A DNA stretch of 64,000 nt from Rostrohypoxylon terebratum (taxonomy: Eukaryota; Ascomycota; Sordariomycetes; Xylariales; Hypoxylaceae), in contig MU385864.1 of assembly GCA_022497145.1 (NCBI GenBank), forward strand, positions 310,001 through 374,000. The letters run 5' to 3'. The notes under the pieces are model-generated. The model saw only the letters and a program-made list of their open reading frames with translations, was not told the DNA's origin and did not search any database. The translations under genes were made by a program, and so were the position numbers. Positions within the stretch are counted from its first letter, which is position 1. Each line of letters begins with the position of its first letter. Positions 12,149 through 24,219 of the stretch are shown here, one piece after another.

Positions 12149-15100
12149 ATGAGCCATCCATTCTCATCAACATTTGACGCCCTTCAGGCGCACTTCCAAA
12201 AACCGGAAAAGCCAAGTGCAACGAGTACGCAACCAGACGGGACAAGTATGTCTGCTCCACAAGCACAGAAACCAGTGCTTGTTAACGGCGATGCAGATAC
12301 GGTTAGCTCTACGAGACAGACTATGGATTCAGGTCGCGCATCAAGCGACAAGACGCCTTTACCAGACCCATCATCGAATCTTCTGCTCCCACAATATGGC
12401 CAAAGAATCTTACTTCCAAAACCAAGCAGCTCATTGCTACAACCAAACTTGGCCCAAAGACTTCAAAATATTCAGAGAAATGAACCATCAGTAATACCTC
12501 GAGCTCCTCGAGGTCATGGGGAGTCTGACAGCCAATCTATAACATCAGGTCTACCAACAATACGTTCCCAGGACGCGCCTAGTATACAAGGACCAACCTC
12601 TCCTCTTACAGGTGCTTCGGCACATCCTTCTGTGTCTAATCTCAACCCGGGAGGGGCTCGTGATAGCGAAGCTACACCTCCAATCTCAGCATCCCGATCC
12701 AACGGCGTGTTGGTCGACGAAGCAAGCACAACGAATGTCATGGAAGACCAAATCAACCCGATGGACACCTCAACAGATGCGCTTCTTGAACGTCAGAATG
12801 AACTTAATTCTGAAAATCCCTTACCAAAACTTCCCCCCCCGGCGCGTGGCTTCGCGAGAAAGATATTGAATCTTGAGAATAAGTCTCAGCGTCCCCGTAG
12901 CATCCGCCAGAAAAAGCGAGGTCCTCGAAAGGCTGCCGAGCCAACGGGAGATATCAAATACCGTCTCAATATGGCGTCCAACGCGTACATGGATGGGCGC
13001 ATTGATGAAGCCATCGATTACGTACATGATGCTATCCGTATTAATGCCGAAACCTACCGCGCTTGGGTTCTCTTAGCCTCATTTTTACAAGAAAAGGGAG
13101 ACCGACTGGGGCATTATAGGGCAAAGTGGTTTGCTACGAATCTACAACCGCAGGTTATCGACGGGTGGCTGCAGTGTGCGGAGTTAGCTATCGGGCTCCG
13201 AGACGAATACCCCGAAGATGAGGGTCTTACAGACGAAGCTATCCTCTCATATTCTCAAGCATTGAAAATTGAAAATACTCACATTGCGGCACGCCATGGA
13301 AGGGCCGCGTTGTCGCTTGAAATGGACCATCTCAGGAAGGCCGTCACAGATTATACAACTCTACTTGGATATTGTCACTTTGACATTTATGCTTTACGAG
13401 GTCTTGCTGAAGGTTGCGTCCTCCTTGCAGATACAGGCAGAGCACGATGGATAGATCAGCCAAAAATAGCCATAGACGCATACCGTCGCTGCATCGCCCA
13501 CTTCCGGGAAAATGGACTTGACATTCAATATCCTTTCGATTGGCAGGACATCAAAATCTTCGTCGAACTTCTGGCTTACGTCAAACAGTTCAAAAATGCG
13601 ATACATGAGCTTAGGTCTTTATCCCGGTGGCTCCTAACTCGTTCCGACGAGGTATACTGGGATAGCCAAGATGACGACCGCGAATGGGACGTGGAGAATT
13701 TCAGACGGCAGGAAATAGAGCGGTTCCAGGAGGGAATATACCCAGCAGTGTCGTATGGCAAAGGCTTTCCGCTAGAACTAAGGACAAAGCTCGCCGTTTA
13801 CCGTCTGAAGCTTGGTCAACAGGATGAAGCTATGGTAAGACCATCGAAACATTGAATCTGAAGATAATCTTGATAGAAGGCTAATATATACTAGCGCCAC
13901 TTGGAATTCATCGATCCGGACCAACCCAGTGGCCCTGAGATCCTCGCTGAATGTCCGCATCTGTTGCTTGAAGGTGCTACGGCTTTGTTTGAAGCAGGCT
14001 ACTTGCAAATGGCTTTACGCTATTATGAACCTCTAAGAGAACCTGACCTTCTTGATACCGAGTCTCTTGTCCGAGCAGGGAGATGCTATCTAAGTATAGG
14101 AGATAAGAGACAGGCTGAAGAATGCTTCACCGCTGCTATTGACCAGGATGAAATCAATTCCGAAGCTTGTATCGATGCGCGCTATGAATTGGCAAAGATG
14201 TATGAAGCAGCAAGAGAAGAGAGGGAGGCCTTCATCCTTGTAAACGAAGCTATCCGACTTCAAGAAGTTCGCGACCAAGCCGCTCTCGAAGCAGAACAGG
14301 ACTTGGGAGAAGATAATGAAGACGACCAAGGAGAAGGTGATCTTGCACTCCCCGAACATCCGCTGGTACCTTCTACCAAGAAAGAGAAGGTGGCAAAGCC
14401 GAAACGAGCCAAACGTCCACCTAAGCCCAAGGTCGAGAAGATCAAACGAATACCAAAGGAACGAAAGCCTAAAGCGCCGAAGCCAGCATCGAGACGTCGT
14501 AAGGTATTTGCGCGAACTGAGGAAGTGGAATTGGCGGAAAAAAAGAGGGCTGCTGAACTGGCTGAGGCATGGCAGGTCGTACATGAATCTCGGACTTCAT
14601 CCGACGCCGATGCCAAGGGTCCTTCTAACACTTTCATGTCTGCAGCTGGGGAGCTCGTTGATGATTTCAGATCATACAAGGAATTTTACAGCTGGGACAA
14701 GTTTTTGGCGCATCTTAACATACATCAGGCTCGAGAAAAGATCGAGGCACAAAAAGGCAACCATAGGCTCATTGCGATGGCAGAACGCCTCTCACACAGT
14801 AAGTTTTGGTTGATTATGCGGTGAAAGCTTGCTTACTAATCCCGTCGTCACAGCCTTGAATCCGGAGAATTCTGAAGGCGAGAATCAAGCTCAGCGGGTG
14901 CCTGTCAGCTATCGAGGCGTACCCTTCAATGAGTGGCTCGATCTTTTCCTCGAATATGCCATGGGCCTTGCCCAAAAAGGGCGATTCCAAGAGGCGTATA
15001 AAGTATGCGAATCTGCACGAGACTCTACGATATTTTCTAAATCTAAGGAAGATATGTTCCTAATACATGTGGCATGGGCTGGTAAGATCTGATCTTCAAG

Positions 15101-15940
15101 GTTTGGGCGGATTGTAACTAAAACAATATAGCATGTGCATTGCGCGGCAGGGACGAAGAAACATGCGTTGCGGCCGCTCGTTGGATTATGAGGGAATATC
15201 AGTACGACACGGAACCTTTCCGGATGTTCTCCGCCTTGTCTAGGTTATGCCCATCCCCAGCATCGTGGTATGCATCTGGCCCCGTCCAGAAGTATATGTT
15301 GCGACAGATCAAGCTCATGGATCAAGCTGTTGATGCCCAAGGACCTGAAGTCAGCGGGGACGAGGAAGGACCACCCACTGGTCGAGTTTATCCAGGCAAA
15401 GAGCTAGATGTCACATTACTGATGCTTTATGGCAACATTCTGTTCATATCAAATAGTTTCACTTATGCCTTGAGTAAGTACTAGTATCAACTACGTGATT
15501 TCGGTACTAACGGGACCATAGATTACTTCATGAGAGCTCATAGCTTGGATCCCCACAACGCAATGGTCATTCTTAGCGTAGGTAACTGTTATGTCTATTA
15601 CGCACTAAAGAGACAGGCTGAGAATCGACAATACCTCCTAACTCAGGGGTTCTACTTCTTACACCAGTATTACGAGTTGAAGTTAGCCTCAGCCGATACC
15701 GCTCAGCGGCAAGAGGCTCACTATAATCTCGCAAGAAGTTACCATGCCGTTGGAATTCCCCACCTTGCTACCGAATACTATAAGCGTGTTCTCCAGGAGG
15801 TGCCAGACGACTCAGGAAACGGGATTATGGGGAGGAACGACCTAAGTCGAGAGGCAGCGTATAATATGGCGCAAATATGCTGGACGGGTGGTGACGTACA
15901 GGCCGTCAAGGCCATCACTGACAAGTATTTGGTTCTTTAA
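12149..15940 (+). CDS. TFC4: TFIIIC TPR subunit (Tfc4/Sfc4, TFIIIC102)
   Basis: Subunit of the RNA polymerase III factor TFIIIC; in yeast Tfc4 binds the A-box side and recruits TFIIIB. 1192 residues, five exons: 12149-13834, 13895-14798, 14854-15081, 15132-15473 and 15522-15940; introns are 48-60 nt. The N-terminal ~230 residues are a Ser/Pro/Gln-rich disordered region. The conserved block starts near a basic stretch (RSIRQKKRGPRK) and runs into tetratricopeptide repeats, e.g. ANAYMDGRIDEAIDYVHDAI and WVLLASFLQEKGD. A lysine/proline-rich charged linker (about residues 700-765) separates the two TPR arrays, as in the family. C-terminal TPRs include HYNLARSYHAVGIPHLATEY. The ATG at 12149 (MSHPFSSTF) is the first in frame. 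Assignment is strong. Confidence 0.92.
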
Positions 15941-16840
15941 GGGAGGTCCGAAAGATGACGGTTCATTCTAAGTAGTTATGACGATATTGCGCGCTACGAG
16001 AGACCCAATCTAGATGATGAATGTACATAGCAGTTGCCATTCGGTCTATTTCCGAGAATCTTGCTCTTGGAAACGGGGATGCTTGTGTTGTCATCAACCA
16101 TTGGCATAGGAACCTGAATCAACAACGAAAGAAAAAAACAAGATGTCCTTAGATTTGGACAATAGACTACGAACTGAGTTTTGTGAATCTGTAAGAATCA
16201 AGCTTGCCAAGACCATGCTAGATGCCGCGATGGTAGTGATATGACATCGGGTTGACGATATCCTGGATGGCACCTGTTTGGCAGAGATATGGACATGTGG
16301 TGAATGACAAGGTGAACAATGGGTCGACTCCCAAAACATAAGCTTCCATATTTTAGGCTTTTGCTATGAGTTCCTGGGATTTCGAGGCTCGGCGGTATAA
16401 AACATCTTCAGCGGATTGCAACGTGATGACTTAGCACCTACCACACCCACACCCACACCCGCATCTGCAGGGTCGAGTCCTCTAAACCTAGAACGGTCCA
16501 CCGGAGCCGCTGTGCGGCTCTTGCTTACCGAAGTCTTGAGATCGAGATTACGAAAAACGAGGGAATTACGTCAATGTCAATGACTCCGACGACGACTCCG
16601 ACGACAAAACAGGATAGAGTATGGAGCGTCCTAACTATATAGTTTGATTCACCGGGATGGCAGAGGGAGGTATATAGAACCCTTTTGGGTCCCCCGAACC
16701 CCCTATAAAACCATCCCTCCCACCTCAAGTCACACCCAGCTCAGAAGTGAAGCCGCACACACACACACACATATGTGTCTATAATCCATCAACCTACACC
16801 AGAACATCCACAACGCCAGCGACGCGCCACAACCGCCATC
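15941..16840. other. Intergenic region, promoter of the TUDOR-domain gene
   Basis: The left part is the TFC4 3' flank. It includes a short CCCACA tandem (about 16442-16462), paired GACTCCGACGAC-like repeats (about 16580-16605) and a CA repeat (about 16758-16775) just before the next gene. No other gene was seen. Confidence 0.5.
16705..16711 (+). promoter_or_regulatory. Candidate TATA box for the TUDOR-domain gene
   Basis: TATAAAA lies 130 bp upstream of the ATG at 16841, within C-rich flanks and followed by a CT/CA-rich leader, a layout typical of strongly expressed fungal genes. Position and sequence are seen directly; its use is inferred. Confidence 0.5.
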
Positions 16841-17159
16841 ATGGTACAATACAAGGAAGGCCAGACGGTACGGTACAAGCCGGTCGGGGGCCCGGGGTCG
16901 AACACGTCGGAGAGCACGGGCCGCATCACGGACGTGCTGACCAAGCCCGGCATGCAGGCCGACCGCAACGTCCAGGCTAGCGCCGACGAGCCCCGTTACG
17001 AGGTATGGATGTCTCTCCCCTCTCCCTCTCCCTTAACCCCCTCCCTTGATTGTCCCGAGGCGCCTGAGCTGACCGCTTGCCCCCCGGAAACAGATCCAGA
17101 ATGATAACACGGGGAAACGGACTACCGTGTACGAGAAGAATATCCTGGGCTCGGCTTAG
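16841..17159 (+). CDS. Small DUF2945 / HVA1-type TUDOR domain protein
   Basis: 75-residue protein from two exons (16841-17002 and 17094-17159; the 91-nt intron has a GCTGAC branch-like site). Nearly the whole chain is one small beta-barrel. It shows YKEGQTVRYKPVGGPGSNTS, then GRITDVLTKPG, then ASADEPRYE joined across the intron to IQNDNTGKRTTVYEKNILG. This matches the family named 'hypervirulence associated protein TUDOR domain' (DUF2945), found in many fungi and bacteria. The molecular function is poorly known; the family name comes from one pathogen study and implies nothing specific here. The TATA box and short leader suggest good expression. It is convergent with the Bud14/Tea4-like gene. 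Confidence 0.85.
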
Positions 17160-18185
17160 GCTTAGGCTTAGATACTGCCAGGATAAATGGAGGGAGGGAG
17201 AGAGGGAAGTATCCGCGAGCCGGTCGTGCTAGAGACTAGCCTCCGCGTTCGACAGGCGACGGTTTGGGCCCCGTATGGGAAGTCGACCAGATCTTAGTGG
17301 CGACACTAGTAAACCTGCGACACAAGATAATGAGTTACACTATGACGTGGATAAGTCTTCAATCATTTCAGTAATATCATTAATAATGTCGTCATCTATG
17401 ACAAGTCAATAAAAGCGATATAGTCAAATCATCATACAAATCCATCTTCCAGGGGAGTTAAACTTCATCGTGCATGTGCCACATCGACGTGGTTTGTATT
17501 TGGAGAAAAATCGGCCGTCTAGACGCATTAACCCGAGAACCGCATCGTGTACGAACGCGTTCTCCAGCCAATTACGTGGCAACGGCAACAGTATATACAG
17601 CGCGGTTGCTATATACGAAACTAGAGTTACAACAACCCCAGCATGAAGTAATCCATTCAATCAAGCTCTCTCCCCCCTCGGGTCCAACCCTGACCGGGAT
17701 GATGGTGTTTAAAAAAAGATGCATCCCGTGATCTTGCCCTGCCGCATCCGCTCCAACTTCGCGAGGGATGGGAGAAAAAAGTAAAACAATCAGACAAATG
17801 AGCCGCGGTGTCGTCGTCGGTGAATACTGTACTCGTATCGTAGGCCGTTCTCCGAACCGGGGAGATTAAGGAAACGAGAGGCAAGGAAAAATAATTCGGC
17901 AGGGTATTCCGTGGTGGTATTTAGCTTTGCTTCTCTCCCCCTCCCCTTGAACCCGCCCGACCCGCGACGGAACAAATATGCTCCCATTAGAAAATCAACA
18001 AGTCGCCCCGTGTTACTCCATGCGCCGCTCCCATGTGAAGTTATAATCGGACAAGATCCGCGCAAGAATCGAAAGTTCCAGGTCATAAAAGAACACAACT
18101 CATAGCCTTATATAATGAGTAACAAAATCGAAAATTAGAACGCCGGCCTCATGCGAACGTTGGAAATGAACAAGACGACAATGCC
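17160..18185. other. Intergenic region between convergent genes
   Basis: 3' flanks of two convergent genes. A triple CTTAGG tandem lies directly after the first stop codon (about 17155-17172). A few alternating open stretches on both strands have no conserved features and are not called. Confidence 0.5.
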
Positions 18186-21100
18186 TTATACCGTGCCTCG
18201 GAGTCGTTGCTTCCGGGCCAACCAGTCCCCAAGCATGTTATCCAATTGCTATATACGTGTTAGCATGATCCAATGCAGTGAGTCCGCATGAAAGACTTAC
18301 TGTCGTAATTTCGGCCAACCGTGCATTTTGTTCCCGGAACAACGTGCCCACTACGGGGTGATCGGGGCCAGCGGGTGCGACATCGTTCTTGTCGTACACT
18401 ATCACCAACAGGTCTCGAATATCGGAACCCGAGTCGAAGAAGGCTCGGAGATTGGCATCGTTCCAAGTCGACGTGGTGGTGGCCGAGGTCGATGTCGTTA
18501 CAGAATCTTGTTTCCCGTGAGTTCTTTCATCAATATCCACAAGTTCTGGAGATGGCGACGAAACAGGAGAAGAACGGTCTTCTTGGCTTGACGTATCGAC
18601 CATGAGGGCAGGGGGGTTAGAGGAGGACACGACCGGTGAGACTTCAACAGGAGATTCGGATAAACGTTCTTCAGCGGCGGCGGCGGGACGTTGGGCTTTC
18701 GAAGTCTGATCACTGGATTCAGATGCAGACGTCTGGTTGCCAGTGCCCTCTGGGAACGCTCCCGGTAAACCGGTTTGTATCGGCTTCTCTTCGGTGGGTT
18801 GTCGCTTAGGTTCGGGAGGAGCTCTGGTCGGTTCTGGTTGAACTTCTTCCTCGTCGGGTGAGTCAAAGTCATCAAGTTCAACCCTTGCCTTCGCCTTAGT
18901 AACCTTGGGCGGCTTGCTTTCTTTCGAGAGTATAGATTTCGAGTTAGATCTCTCTCTCTTTTGCGTTGGTCGATCCTGGCTCTCGGCTTGCTCGGACTCC
19001 ACCATTCTCAAGGTCGCCGGAGGTACATTCGACACATTATTAATCCTAGGCTCCGAAGCAAGCGCAGGGCCACGGTCTGGATTGATTTGTGACGTTACAG
19101 AAGACTTGCGCGTGGGGGATGGATCGGTCCTTGGTTGCTTCTGGAGTTTGCTTGGATTGCGCAGTGGCGCAATAGATTTCTCTGGCGACGAATCGGCATC
19201 CCCCGCATGTGCATCTTCTGCCTCTTTTTCTGCCACATCTGTGGTGGCGTCCAAAGAACGCTTGCCCATTGAGTCGTCATCTTCGTCGACGGACTTTTTC
19301 CTGTCTTTTCTCGAGAAGAAACTCCGGATGGCGCTTGGCTTCTTTTCCTTTTTCTTCTTTTCTTCTTTTTGCTTATCAGGCACGAGATCTTTTTCTAAAC
19401 TTGGTCGCTGCCGTAATGACGAATCTTTCGAATCGCTAGAACCCCGCGCTTCGTTGTCATCCCGTAGCAACCCAGGAGTTAACGAGATCTTCTTAGTCTC
19501 TATCGTTTCGTCCTTAAAGAAGGAATCTGTGTTCCTGACAGTGCCATTTCTCGTGACCCGCTCGGTCTTTGCATCGAAAATATCATTGCTATCCCTGCAA
19601 ACTTCGCTCGCAGTGACTGAACTCGATCTACCTCTTTCTTCGATCTTTAAGGGCTCCACCTTAACCTGTTTCTGGGGACCTCGTGTCTTGAGTGGTTCCA
19701 CCTTCGCGGATTCATCGTCTTCTGAAACTTCGTCTGTAGCTTGCTTGTCTTGCTGCCGTGTCTTTTGCGAATCCTGTTTTTGAGGTTTCTTTTCCTCGTC
19801 GCCATCTTCTTCTTCCGTAGAGTAATCTATATCAGAGTAGTCAACATAAGTTGGGGCTGCAAAGGCAACGGTCTTCTTTCTCCTCTTGATGGCTGTCTTG
19901 AGGGGGTTCTTGGTTTTCTCAGCCTGGTCGCCGAGCATCGCCGCTGATAGCTAATTTACGGTTAACATCATACACAACATTGGCCTCTAAAATACTGTTA
20001 CATACGTCAATATTCCGGTGTTTGTTAAGACGCGCTAGCCTTTCGGTAGGGGTCTCGATGTGCTCCGCTGGTAAGTATCCTTGAATCGAGATGTGAGTTG
20101 GGCGTCATGAGTTAAACCCGCAGAAGTGAAACACACCTATGCTGCTATCCTTTACCACCCTAACGAGCCACCAATAACTATTACTATCATCAAGCAACAC
20201 CATGGTATCACCCTTTGTGGCATTAGCTTGACCTTCGACGGTCGCTACGAAAGTATGGAGAGCGTAGACGAATTCGAAATCGATGTCCTCTAAATCTTGT
20301 AAGTATTCGCCACCCCAACCAATGTCAATGAATCTGGGATCAGTATTTAGGAGAGTTTCGTCATCATCGTCTTCTCCAGAATCTTCGTAAGGTATTAAAG
20401 GTACATATGGGGATAAAAAGTCGTAAGGTGAGATCTTGCGTTGCTTCGTGTTCGATTTGGTAGTTTTCATAGCTCGAATGCGCGACTGACGACGCAAAAA
20501 CGAGCCGTGGCGTCTCGATTTCGCCTTGAAGGCCCTAGGTCGTTTGGTGCATTTGTCTTGAACGCGTTTTCCTGATTCGTCTACCGACACTGTCGAGTCC
20601 ATACTCTACATGCCTGATACAGGTTCGGGTAACGACAGGCCGAGATACTTGCCATGTTTGGCGCGGTGGGCCACTCCGATACACTCACCAAGAAGATGAC
20701 GACGATTTGACGCATCAGCGGAAGCCTTGCTTGCCTGCTGATTGAAATGTTGTATTTTTGTGTGCGATCCCGTCTCCTTGAGCACTGGGATATGGAAGGG
20801 GTCGTGAGGTATAGTTATAGGGACCAAGGAATCGACGCGCTGTGGCCAGACAGGCGGCGGAGAGGAGCACCCACCATCTTCTATCGAAGGAGAACTCGAA
20901 ATCTTATCCATCATGTCATCATCCAAGTCGTCGTCGGTGTTTGCTTCCAAATCTCCGTCTTCGGAGTTGGTGACCGTGACTCCTCCATTTTGCGCGATAG
21001 CGAGCGCATCCTCAGATTGCATCTTGTTGCCATTCAAGGAATTCGCAATACCGTTCGCAAGATCTGCGGCGTACTGTTGTAAATCGGTACGGTCGTCACC

Positions 21101-21618
21101 ATCGGGCCACGAGGCTCTAGGACTTCGATCTTCTTCTCTGGCCCTATCTTCTTCGACTTCGCGTAAGGTTTCAGCCTGGTGCGGCGCGAGTAACCCGTTC
21201 GTGTTGGACGCTGCTTTCGAAGGCGAATGGGTAATGTGTTTCTTAGCAGAAGGAGAATCTTGATCTTGCAGGTCGATGGTGTCTGCAGAAACCGAAAAAG
21301 GGTGAAGTGTTAGCTAGCACAGCACAGCACAAGGGAAACAAAAAAAAAGAACAATTCACAGTTTGAAGACAAGGGGGTTGGTTGTCGGATTGTAATTATT
21401 TTTTTTCCTTCCTCCAAAATCCTTCCCCCCTGCTTCTTAGGAACGTGGTTCGTGGTTAGAGTGGTTAGGGCGCGGTAAAGCGTGGAGCGTGGCAGCGGAA
21501 CCCGTAGCGCTCGTAGTAGCAATTGTAACAATTGTAGTGTAGTCTTGTAGTCTTGTAGTTTTGTAGATTAAGAGGAACCTTGGAACTTACCAGCCCGAAT
21601 CATCTGGGGTCTTGTCAT
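18186..21618 (-). CDS. Bud14/Tea4 (TeaC)-type SH3 protein, cell-polarity / PP1-docking factor
   Basis: 953 residues, six exons read on the minus strand: 21591-21618, 20689-21282, 20137-20589, 20006-20079, 18301-19950 and 18186-18248. Intron 1 is long (308 nt). An SH3 domain spans about 312-370 (FVYALHTFVATVEGQANATK, SYWWLV, IGYLPAEHIETP). It is followed by the conserved ERLARLNKHRN segment and then KTVAF at 409-413. KTVAF fits the RVxF consensus for protein phosphatase 1 docking and precedes an acidic patch. The remainder is Ser/Lys/Glu-rich and disordered, with a conserved C-terminal block (SDIRDLLVIVYDKN, then DNMLGDWLARKQ). Bud14/Tea4 proteins recruit PP1 to polarity sites and regulate formins and microtubule-delivered polarity cues. 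The SH3 call is certain; the Bud14/Tea4 assignment is likely but from memory. Intron 2 (20590-20688) has the least certain acceptor. Confidence 0.75.
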
Positions 21619-24219
21619 TGTGTATTTTTTTGTCCAGGGAGTCCGTGGAAAGCCAATTCCCACGGATCGGTGTTAAATGAACTCTGTTATGGGTCCGTTT
21701 CGTTCATAACATCAATCGATTGCGCTTATGCTGAATGTATTCCCTAAATTTTAATTCCTTTTCGACTTTCTGCGCTTTCGGCGTTTTCTTTTTGAAAACT
21801 ATTAATATTGCGGTTTTGCCTTGAATTATTCTTTCTCCTTCCCTGCGCCTCTCTCTCGCGCGCTCTCCCTCTTCCTGTTCCTCGGATGCGCAGTTGGGTG
21901 TGTCGCAAGGGGCTGGGCGGCAGGGCGGGTGATACTATGTAATAGTAGAGGAAAATGGAGACTGGTTTACTGGAAACTGGAGACTGGAGAAAGTTGGTAC
22001 TAGCTGGCTGGCTGGTCGGGTTTACGCCTCGGCCCTCAACCACGCCTTGCAAGTTGCAAGCCTCGATTATGGGTTATGAACCAAGGACCAGGTCAAATGC
22101 CAATGCTAATGACCCAATCACCATATGCCCACCTCACCTTATTTCCTAGATAGTCAGATAATAGTCCAGTCGATATACGATCGGCGTACAATTGTTCGTT
22201 GTTCGTTCAGCAATAGATCTCGGTTGAATTCGTTCGGTGGTTGGAATATAATTCTAAATATAGACGGTAATCAAGTCGAAAGGCAGTTAGTTGAAAAATG
22301 CGGCGGATTGTAAAGAGTGGAATGGAAATTATCTTTCATAAGCCTCGAAGGGGTAAAAAAAAAAAGTTATTATCCATCCCACCTCCCCAAAAAATCATTC
22401 CTTGTCAGCCTGTATCAGTCAGTACACATGGTCAGGTAGGTAGGCTCGGGGAAGGAAAGCAGTGATCGGATACAACACAAAATGCTACGTACTAGGTAAA
22501 AGGAGGCCCTGCAGATTATGGTCGGATTGGGGTTGGCTTGAAACATGGTCTTAACAAGGGCAGTAAGGACGACCTACCTACTATGTAGGTACGTACTTAG
22601 CGTCCATCAGGCGGGCACACTGGCAGACTGGTTTATTCCAGGTTGCCGGTGGGGGGTATTGGGTGAAGTTGGCTACTAGGTAGACCCCAGAAACAGTTAA
22701 GCGTCTAGAGCTGCGAGATGAAAATAGGTACATATGTACTCTGTACATACTTACATCATGTACATGTACCTACATCCATCCCATCCGCATACCAGCCACT
22801 GCAGCCCATATATACCCTTGTACCGAATACAGAATTTGGCCCTAGAGTATTCTTTGCATATTAAGTATACAATACCTGGTAGTAAGGTCCACATCGCCGA
22901 TGTGTGCTTTTTCGCCTTTCGCCTTTCGCTTTTCGTTGACATTGCTCGTACGTAAATCGAAAATCTTGGTTCAGTGTTGCACCTAATGCAAGACACAAAC
23001 TTTTCAAAGATTCCATCTAGGATGGATTTGTTCGCCGTTGGGCTATTATTGTAATTCCAAAGCTTGTTAAACAACCATTGAACTTACTAACTTACTTAAC
23101 CTTATTAGCATAGATTCGCTATATATCAGGTAAGTCACGCGGGTAAAGCTGTATTAAATTATCTATTAAATCGCAAACGCATCCAATGATGTGTCTAGAT
23201 AATATACTAAAGCCAGTATAGTATATTTATCTCAATAAGAATATATGTTTATATTGCAAGGTATGGTACAAGTTATACCTAGTATGTTTTTGAGTATTTT
23301 CATCCCAATCAGCTCCGCCTATAATAATATGTCAGTATGTGTAGAGCACATTTGTGGCCCCTCAACCTCACTTTGTCGTGTCTTTCTCATACAGACGGTG
23401 GTGGGTCTTAGCAAGAAACGCCAATAGTGTCATTTGGTATGTGAATCACTCGTACATCACACTATTGCCAGCGCTAAATGGTCCCATCCATTCCGCAATA
23501 CTATTGGCATGTATCTTCAAAGCAGGAAGGAAACAAATAAGCAAAATACCTAGGTCCTACGACGTAAGTAAGAGGCATACGAAGCTAAGTTGTTGTTGTA
23601 TTGACAACGCATTCACGAGCTCCATGTTGACCCTATTCACTATTCCAGATAGCGTACCCTTACATCGTCTCCTATAGTATAGGTATCCTGTCTGTTATGC
23701 GGTTCCTGCGTTAGTGTGAAGTGAAGTCGGGGCTATTTATGGAGAACATCGCAGTTTTACATGGATAAATCTGATTGATCATTGCTGAGGTGCCCAGTGG
23801 ATATTAGAGGTTGTTTGCAGCGCATCGATTCCCAACACATCGAATAAATCATACTATGAGCTTCATAATCATGAGTAGCACTTTAATTATATATGTGTGT
23901 CTAAGTAGGTATGCACGCCTCTAGATAGTCACGTATCACTTAAAAGTCTCTCAAAGTACGCTATATCATGCATCATCGGGACGTCCGTTATGCCGTGTTA
24001 TACTCGAAATTCAAAGAATTCAAGATATGCTTTTTAACCCTTCTTCGATAGCCACAAGCAGGCTTGTGCGAGAGAGTTCGGCTGTGGCTAGTGAAGTCTT
24101 GACATCATGGACTCGTTAGCTGTAGAAAGTAGGCAACCTAGAGCTTCAGAGCCACCTCTATTCAGGTGAAGTTTGATACAGCTTCAAATCGAGTAAATGA
24201 GTAATAGCCACAGCTCACA
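21619..24219. other. Intergenic region between divergent SH3-protein and photolyase genes
   Basis: 2.6 kb. The left part is the SH3 gene upstream region, with a pyrimidine-rich tract (about 21830-21880) and a G-rich run (21909-21929). The middle has TAGGTA/TACGTA palindromes (about 22570-22600 and 22725-22770). The rest is AT-rich. No conserved protein frame was found; several 60-107-residue open frames lack any feature. Confidence 0.5.

Noticed and set aside
18905..19783. 292-codon open frame on the plus strand
   Set aside because: It is antisense to exon 5 of the SH3 protein. It is Ser/Phe/Leu-rich as the mirror of a Ser/Lys/Glu-rich coding strand and has no domain.
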